Source: JAFGCL01 sp964423835
GTDB taxonomy: Bacteria; Chloroflexota; Dehalococcoidia; UBA2247; RBG-13-53-26
DNA: 7,943 nucleotides
NCBI GenBank assembly: GCA_964423835.1
Contig: CAYRGJ010000062.1
Coordinates: 1 to 7,943 of the forward strand
Direction of reading: 5' to 3'
In this document: positions 5,297 to 7,943 of the stretch, one piece after another
Layout of the letters: each line of letters opens with the position of its first letter
Position numbering within the stretch: the first letter of the stretch is position 1
The notes under the pieces: generated by a model
What the model was told of the DNA's origin: nothing
Database searches by the model: none
Seen by the model: the letters and a program-made list of their open reading frames with translations, nothing else
Position numbers and translations under genes: made by a program

Positions 5297-6322
5297 ATGA
5301 AAGTCCTGGTTACGGGGGCCACGGGATGCGTGGGGACGGGCCTGGTGGAGCGTCTCCTGTCCAAGGGCTACGACGTCCGGGCCATGGCCCGCCAGACCTC
5401 CGACCTGAGCTATCTTAAGACCACCAGCGCCGAGATTGTCTTCGGCGACGTCACGAAGTGCGAGACCCTGGTGCCGGCGGCCCAGGGCGTCGAGATCGTC
5501 TTCCATTGCGCCGCCCAGGTCACCCCCGGCTGGGGCCCCTGGTCCCAGTTCCAGGCGGTCACCGTGGAGGGCACCCGCAACATGCTCAAGGCCGCCAGCG
5601 AGGCCGGGGTCAGGCGGTTCCTCCAGGTGAGCTCGGTCACCACCTACGGCGACGCCGCTCAGAAGGGGGAGGCCCTGGTGGACGAGACCACGCCGTGCAT
5701 AGCCCAGAAGACCCCCTCGTCCTACTACGACTACGCCAAGCGGCTGGCGGACGAGGCCTGCTGGGAGTATCACCAGGCGGGCCAGATCCAGGTGTCCATG
5801 ATCCGGATCGGGGTGGCCTACGGGCCCCGCGACCGGCTCACGGGCGACCGGGTCTACATCCAGACCCTGATCCCCGTAGTGGCCTGGCCGGGCAAGGCCA
5901 ATCCCCTCTTCGCGGTGGTGCACACCAGGGACGTGGCGGAGCTGGCCATACTGGCGGCCACCACCGACAAGGCCATCGGGCAGGTCTACAACGTGGCCGG
6001 GCGGAACATCCGGATGGCCGACATAACCAGGACCATGATGAAGGCCCAGGGCGGCCCCAAAGTGTTCGTCACCGTGCCCTTCACCCTGGGCTATATCGGT
6101 GCGGTGCTCATCGAGGGCGTGGCCAGGCTGACCCGGACCAAGAGCACGCCCTTCCTCAACCGCAACATCATGCTGCAGCTGGGCAAGGACGGCAACCTGG
6201 ACGGCACCAAGGCCCGGACCGAGCTGGGATGGGAGCCGCAGGTCTCACTGGAGCAGGGCTGCCGGCAGTACGTGCAGTGGCGGCGCCACCGCAAGGAGAG
6301 CCCGCAGCCGCCGCCGCTGTAG
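5297..6322 (+). CDS. NAD(P)-dependent extended SDR: epimerase/dehydratase or 3-beta-HSD-like dehydrogenase
   Basis: This 341-residue oxidoreductase has a Rossmann fold that binds NAD(P) through GATGCVG (Gly7, Gly10, Gly13) and the later FGDV (Asp51). Catalytic features are the serines in VSSVTTYG (Ser112/Ser113) and the YxxxK motif (Tyr144, Lys148). Other family marks are NVAGRNI, VHTRDVA (208-214) and the closing ELGWEP. A hydrophobic patch at about 261-277 (PFTLGYIGAVLIEGVARL) resembles the membrane-associating part of 3-beta-hydroxysteroid dehydrogenase-like members. The substrate (nucleotide sugar, steroid or isoprenoid) cannot be told. The start is ATG 5297, with a G-rich SD (GGGGGGAG) unusually close, 2 nt away. 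It is a single-gene unit, divergent from the flotillin operon and convergent with the RDD genes. Confidence 0.9.
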   Translation: MKVLVTGATGCVGTGLVERLLSKGYDVRAMARQTSDLSYLKTTSAEIVFGDVTKCETLVPAAQGVEIVFHCAAQVTPGWGPWSQFQAVTVEGTRNMLKAASEAGVRRFLQVSSVTTYGDAAQKGEALVDETTPCIAQKTPSSYYDYAKRLADEACWEYHQAGQIQVSMIRIGVAYGPRDRLTGDRVYIQTLIPVVAWPGKANPLFAVVHTRDVAELAILAATTDKAIGQVYNVAGRNIRMADITRTMMKAQGGPKVFVTVPFTLGYIGAVLIEGVARLTRTKSTPFLNRNIMLQLGKDGNLDGTKARTELGWEPQVSLEQGCRQYVQWRRHRKESPQPPPL

Positions 6323-6336
6323 GCGGAGGCCTCCGC
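6323..6336. terminator. Perfect 14-bp palindrome directly after the SDR stop codon
   Basis: GCGGAGGCCTCCGC begins at the base after the TAG stop and can form a 5-bp stem with a 4-nt loop, in a gap of only 32 bp between convergent genes. Being symmetric, it could serve both directions. It has no T-run and the stem is short, so the terminator role is tentative. Confidence 0.4.
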
Positions 6337-6354
6337 TCCAGGCGGGGGGCGGCC

Positions 6355-6861
6355 CTACCTCTTCACTACCACCATGGAACCGGAGATGAGGTCGTGCAGG
6401 CCCTGCTTCTTCCCGGTGACGGCCACCATCAGCCAGTTCACCGGCAGCAGAGCGCCCGACACGATCTTGGCCAGGTTCCGGGTGAGGGCCCGCATCAGGG
6501 AGATGCGCCCGCTGCCGGCGTCCGTCACCGCAATGCCCATCAGCATCTTGCCCACGGTGCCGCGGTTGGCCGACCGCTCCATGAGGATGCAGTAGAGCCA
6601 CCAGGCTGCGAAGCCGGCCGCCCAGGCGGCATAGTTGATGAGCCGGGCGGTGTCGTCCGAGAGGTCCTCGCCGTTGCCCGCGGCCCGGAAGTAGCCCCCC
6701 ATGATGAAGGAGGACAGGTACCAGGCGGCCGGTATCACGAAGGCGTCGATGGCCCCCGCCGCCAGCCGTTTCCAGGGGCCGGCGTAGAGCACCTGCTCCG
6801 CGGCCTTCTCTCCGGAGGCGCCCTGCTCGTCGAGGCGGGCCCTGGTCTTGTCATAAAGCAT
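6355..6861 (-). CDS. RDD-family integral membrane protein
   Basis: This 168-residue member of the RDD family consists of small multi-helix membrane proteins, some linked to ion transport, with mostly unknown roles. The family marks are Arg32 and Asp39 in WKRLAAGAID, GTVGKMLMGIAV (101-112), the Asp/Gly turn plus SLMRALTRN (121-129), and the closing KKQGLHDLISGSMVV. Predicted membrane segments are at about 36-57, 74-94 and 131-149, with a charged N-terminal tail of about 30 residues. The start is ATG 6861, with GGAGG 6 nt upstream; a longer in-frame extension up to 6939 would overlap the upstream gene and was rejected. It is the second gene of a two-gene operon with a paralogous RDD protein, 37 nt downstream of it. 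Confidence 0.87.
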   Translation of the reverse strand: MLYDKTRARLDEQGASGEKAAEQVLYAGPWKRLAAGAIDAFVIPAAWYLSSFIMGGYFRAAGNGEDLSDDTARLINYAAWAAGFAAWWLYCILMERSANRGTVGKMLMGIAVTDAGSGRISLMRALTRNLAKIVSGALLPVNWLMVAVTGKKQGLHDLISGSMVVVKR

Positions 6862-6875
6862 TGTCGCCCTCCATT

Positions 6876-6894
6876 CTCCCCCCGCGGCGGGGAG
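6876..6894 (-). other. Hairpin between the two RDD genes
   Basis: CTCCCC (6876-6881) and GGGGAG (6889-6894) form a 6-bp stem with a 7-nt loop in the 37-nt gap, just upstream of the second gene's SD. It could tune the ratio of the two proteins by mRNA processing or attenuation; chance is also possible. Confidence 0.35.
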
Positions 6895-6898
6895 CCCG

Positions 6899-7573
6899 TC
6901 AAACCCTGGCCACCACCAGGGTGCCGGCCACCATGTCATGCAGGCCCTGCTTCTTCTGCGAAAACGGGATCACCAGGTAGAGGAGGAGCAGCACCACGCT
7001 CACCACGGAGATGAGCCCGTCCAGGCCCTCGGGCTCCGAGGACAGGGCATAGACGGCCACGGACGCGGCCAGGGTGACAATGCCGGGGAACAGCTTGAGG
7101 GCTACCCTCAGTACGGCCCGGCCCAGGGACAGCCGGTTCCCGTCCAGGTCGGTTACCCTGGCCCCCACCACCATCTTGCCCGGGGTGGCCTGCCATGGCG
7201 ACGCTTCCAGGATGGCGAAAAACAGGATCTCCAGGGGCAGCAGCACGCAGGCCACAAGGTAGATGTTCAGCATGGCGCGGTTGTACTCCGCGGTGCCCAC
7301 CTCAAAACTGTCAAACGAGATGACGTTGGTGGCCCTGAGCACGTAGATCACCGCTATCTGCACTCCCGCCATAATCAGCGCGTCGATAATGGCCGCCGCC
7401 AGGCGCCGCCAGAACCCGGCGTACTCCACGCGCGCGGGCCAGGCCGCCGGGGCGTAGCCCGGCGCCGGGGGCGGTGCATCGGCCCCGGGAAGCGGGCGCT
7501 GCAGGCTGGCCCCGCACTTGTCGCAGAACGCGGCCTGGTCGTCCACCCGGGCACCGCACTTGTGACAGAACAT
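6899..7573 (-). CDS. Zinc-ribbon RDD-family membrane protein
   Basis: This 224-residue protein starts with a zinc ribbon formed by two CxxC pairs (Cys3/Cys6 and Cys17/Cys20, each followed by Gly), probably structural and cytoplasmic. A Pro/Ala-rich linker (about 27-48) leads to an RDD domain with Arg56/Arg57 and Asp64 (GFWRRLAAAIIDAL), TPGKMVVGARVTD (130-142), SLGRAVLR (149-156) and the closing KKQGLHDMVAGTLVV. Membrane segments are predicted at about 60-80, 103-122, 160-178 and 184-203. The start is ATG 7573, with GGGAG 6 nt upstream; the in-frame ATG at 7597 lies in a palindrome at the transcript start and lacks a better SD. It is the first gene of the RDD operon. The zinc ribbon suggests contact with another protein or nucleic acid, but the partner is unknown. 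Confidence 0.9.
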   Translation of the reverse strand: MFCHKCGARVDDQAAFCDKCGASLQRPLPGADAPPPAPGYAPAAWPARVEYAGFWRRLAAAIIDALIMAGVQIAVIYVLRATNVISFDSFEVGTAEYNRAMLNIYLVACVLLPLEILFFAILEASPWQATPGKMVVGARVTDLDGNRLSLGRAVLRVALKLFPGIVTLAASVAVYALSSEPEGLDGLISVVSVVLLLLYLVIPFSQKKQGLHDMVAGTLVVARV

Positions 7574-7590
7574 GCTGTACTCCCTTCCTG

Positions 7591-7606
7591 GCGCCATGGA
7601 TGGCGC
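7591..7606. promoter_or_regulatory. 16-bp palindrome at the start of the RDD operon transcript
   Basis: GCGCCAT and ATGGCGC are perfect 7-bp arms around GG, covering roughly positions +2 to +17 of the predicted transcript. This could be a repressor site or a hairpin at the 5' end of the mRNA. Confidence 0.45.
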
Positions 7607-7614
7607 TCCCCCGG

Positions 7615-7643
7615 ATTATATCACCGCCGGTGAAGCCAGTCAG
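7615..7643 (-). promoter_or_regulatory. Extended -10 promoter of the RDD operon, with palindrome in its spacer
   Basis: On the minus strand CTGACT (7643-7638), a 4/6 match to -35, is 17 nt from a perfect TATAAT (7620-7615) that also has the TGn extension (TGATATAAT). The start point would be near 7608, with a leader of about 35 nt. TCACCG-C-CGGTGA (7621-7633), a perfect inverted repeat with a 1-nt centre, fills most of the spacer, where a bound protein would block polymerase. Confidence 0.7.
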
Positions 7644-7698
7644 CCGCGGGGTGCGGGCTGGCGGTGCCCGGGTCGTGGTCGAGCCCCTTTCGGCCGCG

Positions 7699-7943
7699 TC
7701 AACCGCTGCCGGGGGATGCCGGCTCCCGGGCCGCGGCCGGCCCCGGGACCTTCATGAAAAAGGCCACGATTCCGGTCAGGAGCAGTATGGCCATCAGGAT
7801 GTAAAAGCCCGCACTGTAGCTGTCCGTGCGGTCGAAGATGAAGCCCATCACGGAAGGGGCGGTGGCCCCCACCAGCTGGCCGGTGGCGGTGCTGATCCCC
7901 ACCAGCTGGCCCAGCGAGGCCAGCCCGAAGGACTGGGCCAGGG
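7699..7943 (-). CDS. Major Facilitator Superfamily transporter (C-terminal 80 residues; 5' end outside window)
   Basis: The frame is open to the window edge at 7943, so the start is off the window; the in-frame GTG near 7902 is internal. The visible part covers what look like the last two membrane segments. A glycine-rich helix (LGQLVGISTATGQLVGATAPSV) is followed by the loop FDRTDSYSAGF, a common feature between the final helices of MFS carriers. A last helix (YILMAILLLTGIVAFFM) then leads to a short Pro/Ala/Gly-rich cytoplasmic tail. This pattern suits the oxalate/monocarboxylate-type or general MFS carriers, but the substrate cannot be inferred. The stop lies 125 bp ahead of the RDD operon start. 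A weak stem at 7670-7686 may end its transcript. Confidence 0.8.
   Translation of the reverse strand, partial: LAQSFGLASLGQLVGISTATGQLVGATAPSVMGFIFDRTDSYSAGFYILMAILLLTGIVAFFMKVPGPAAAREPASPGSG

Noticed and set aside
5042..5923. 293-residue minus-strand frame through the divergent gap and the SDR gene
   Set aside because: It is antisense to the SDR gene and would cover both promoters; no domain or good SD is visible.
5458..7014. 518-residue plus-strand frame overlapping the SDR gene and running into the RDD genes
   Set aside because: It is an out-of-frame Gly/Arg/Pro-rich shadow. The SDR frame has complete Rossmann and YxxxK motifs, and the RDD genes are clear on the other strand.
6938..7633. 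231-residue plus-strand frame opposite the zinc-ribbon RDD gene
   Set aside because: It is Gln/Gly/His-rich and antisense to a gene with clear CxxC pairs and RDD motifs.
1..7943. Search for a defence, phage or mobile-element module
   Set aside because: No transposase, integrase, terminal repeats, tRNA-linked attachment site or toxin-antitoxin pair is visible. The NYN protein alone is not enough to call a defence system.

Overview
The window is GC-rich bacterial chromosome with ordinary metabolic and membrane genes, strong Shine-Dalgarno (SD) sites and short intergenic gaps. I see no rRNA, tRNA, CRISPR array, insertion sequence, integrase or phage gene. The codon use, the Asp/Asn/Gly-linker lipoprotein, the zinc-ribbon RDD protein and the short thymidylate synthase would suit an uncultured Chloroflexota or deep-branching Actinomycetota lineage. 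That placement is a weak guess from style, not a phylogenetic result.

Layout, left to right. (1) 1-342, plus: the C-terminal part of a ThyA-family thymidylate synthase, cut by the window edge. (2) 438-1169, plus: a NYN-domain nuclease-like protein with a C-terminal LOTUS/OST-HTH domain. (3) 1323-2354, minus: a secreted lipoprotein with a Gly/Asn/Asp linker, convergent with (2) and carrying its own sigma70-like promoter. (4) 4970 down to 2565, minus: a compact three-gene operon encoding an 80-residue beta-rich protein (possibly Sm/SH3-like), an NfeD-family membrane protein and a flotillin (SPFH) protein. Gaps are 11 and 16 nt. The promoter is an extended -10 with an operator-like palindrome over the -35 area. 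(5) 5297-6322, plus: an extended short-chain dehydrogenase/epimerase, divergent from (4), with a good sigma70-like promoter. (6) 7573 down to 6355, minus: a two-gene operon of RDD-family membrane proteins, the first with an N-terminal zinc ribbon, driven by another extended -10 promoter flanked by palindromes. (7) 7699-7943, minus: the C-terminal end of a Major Facilitator Superfamily transporter, cut by the window edge.

How the genes work together: the flotillin/NfeD pair is a recognised partnership in membrane-microdomain organisation, and the small upstream protein is the least explained member of that operon. The RDD pair, the lipoprotein and the transporter make the right half rich in envelope proteins, but nothing links them into one pathway. 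I found no convincing new defence or mobile system. The points most worth following are the small protein fixed ahead of NfeD-flotillin, the 11-residue repeats in the flotillin, the short-tailed thymidylate synthase, and the palindromes at the two extended -10 promoters.
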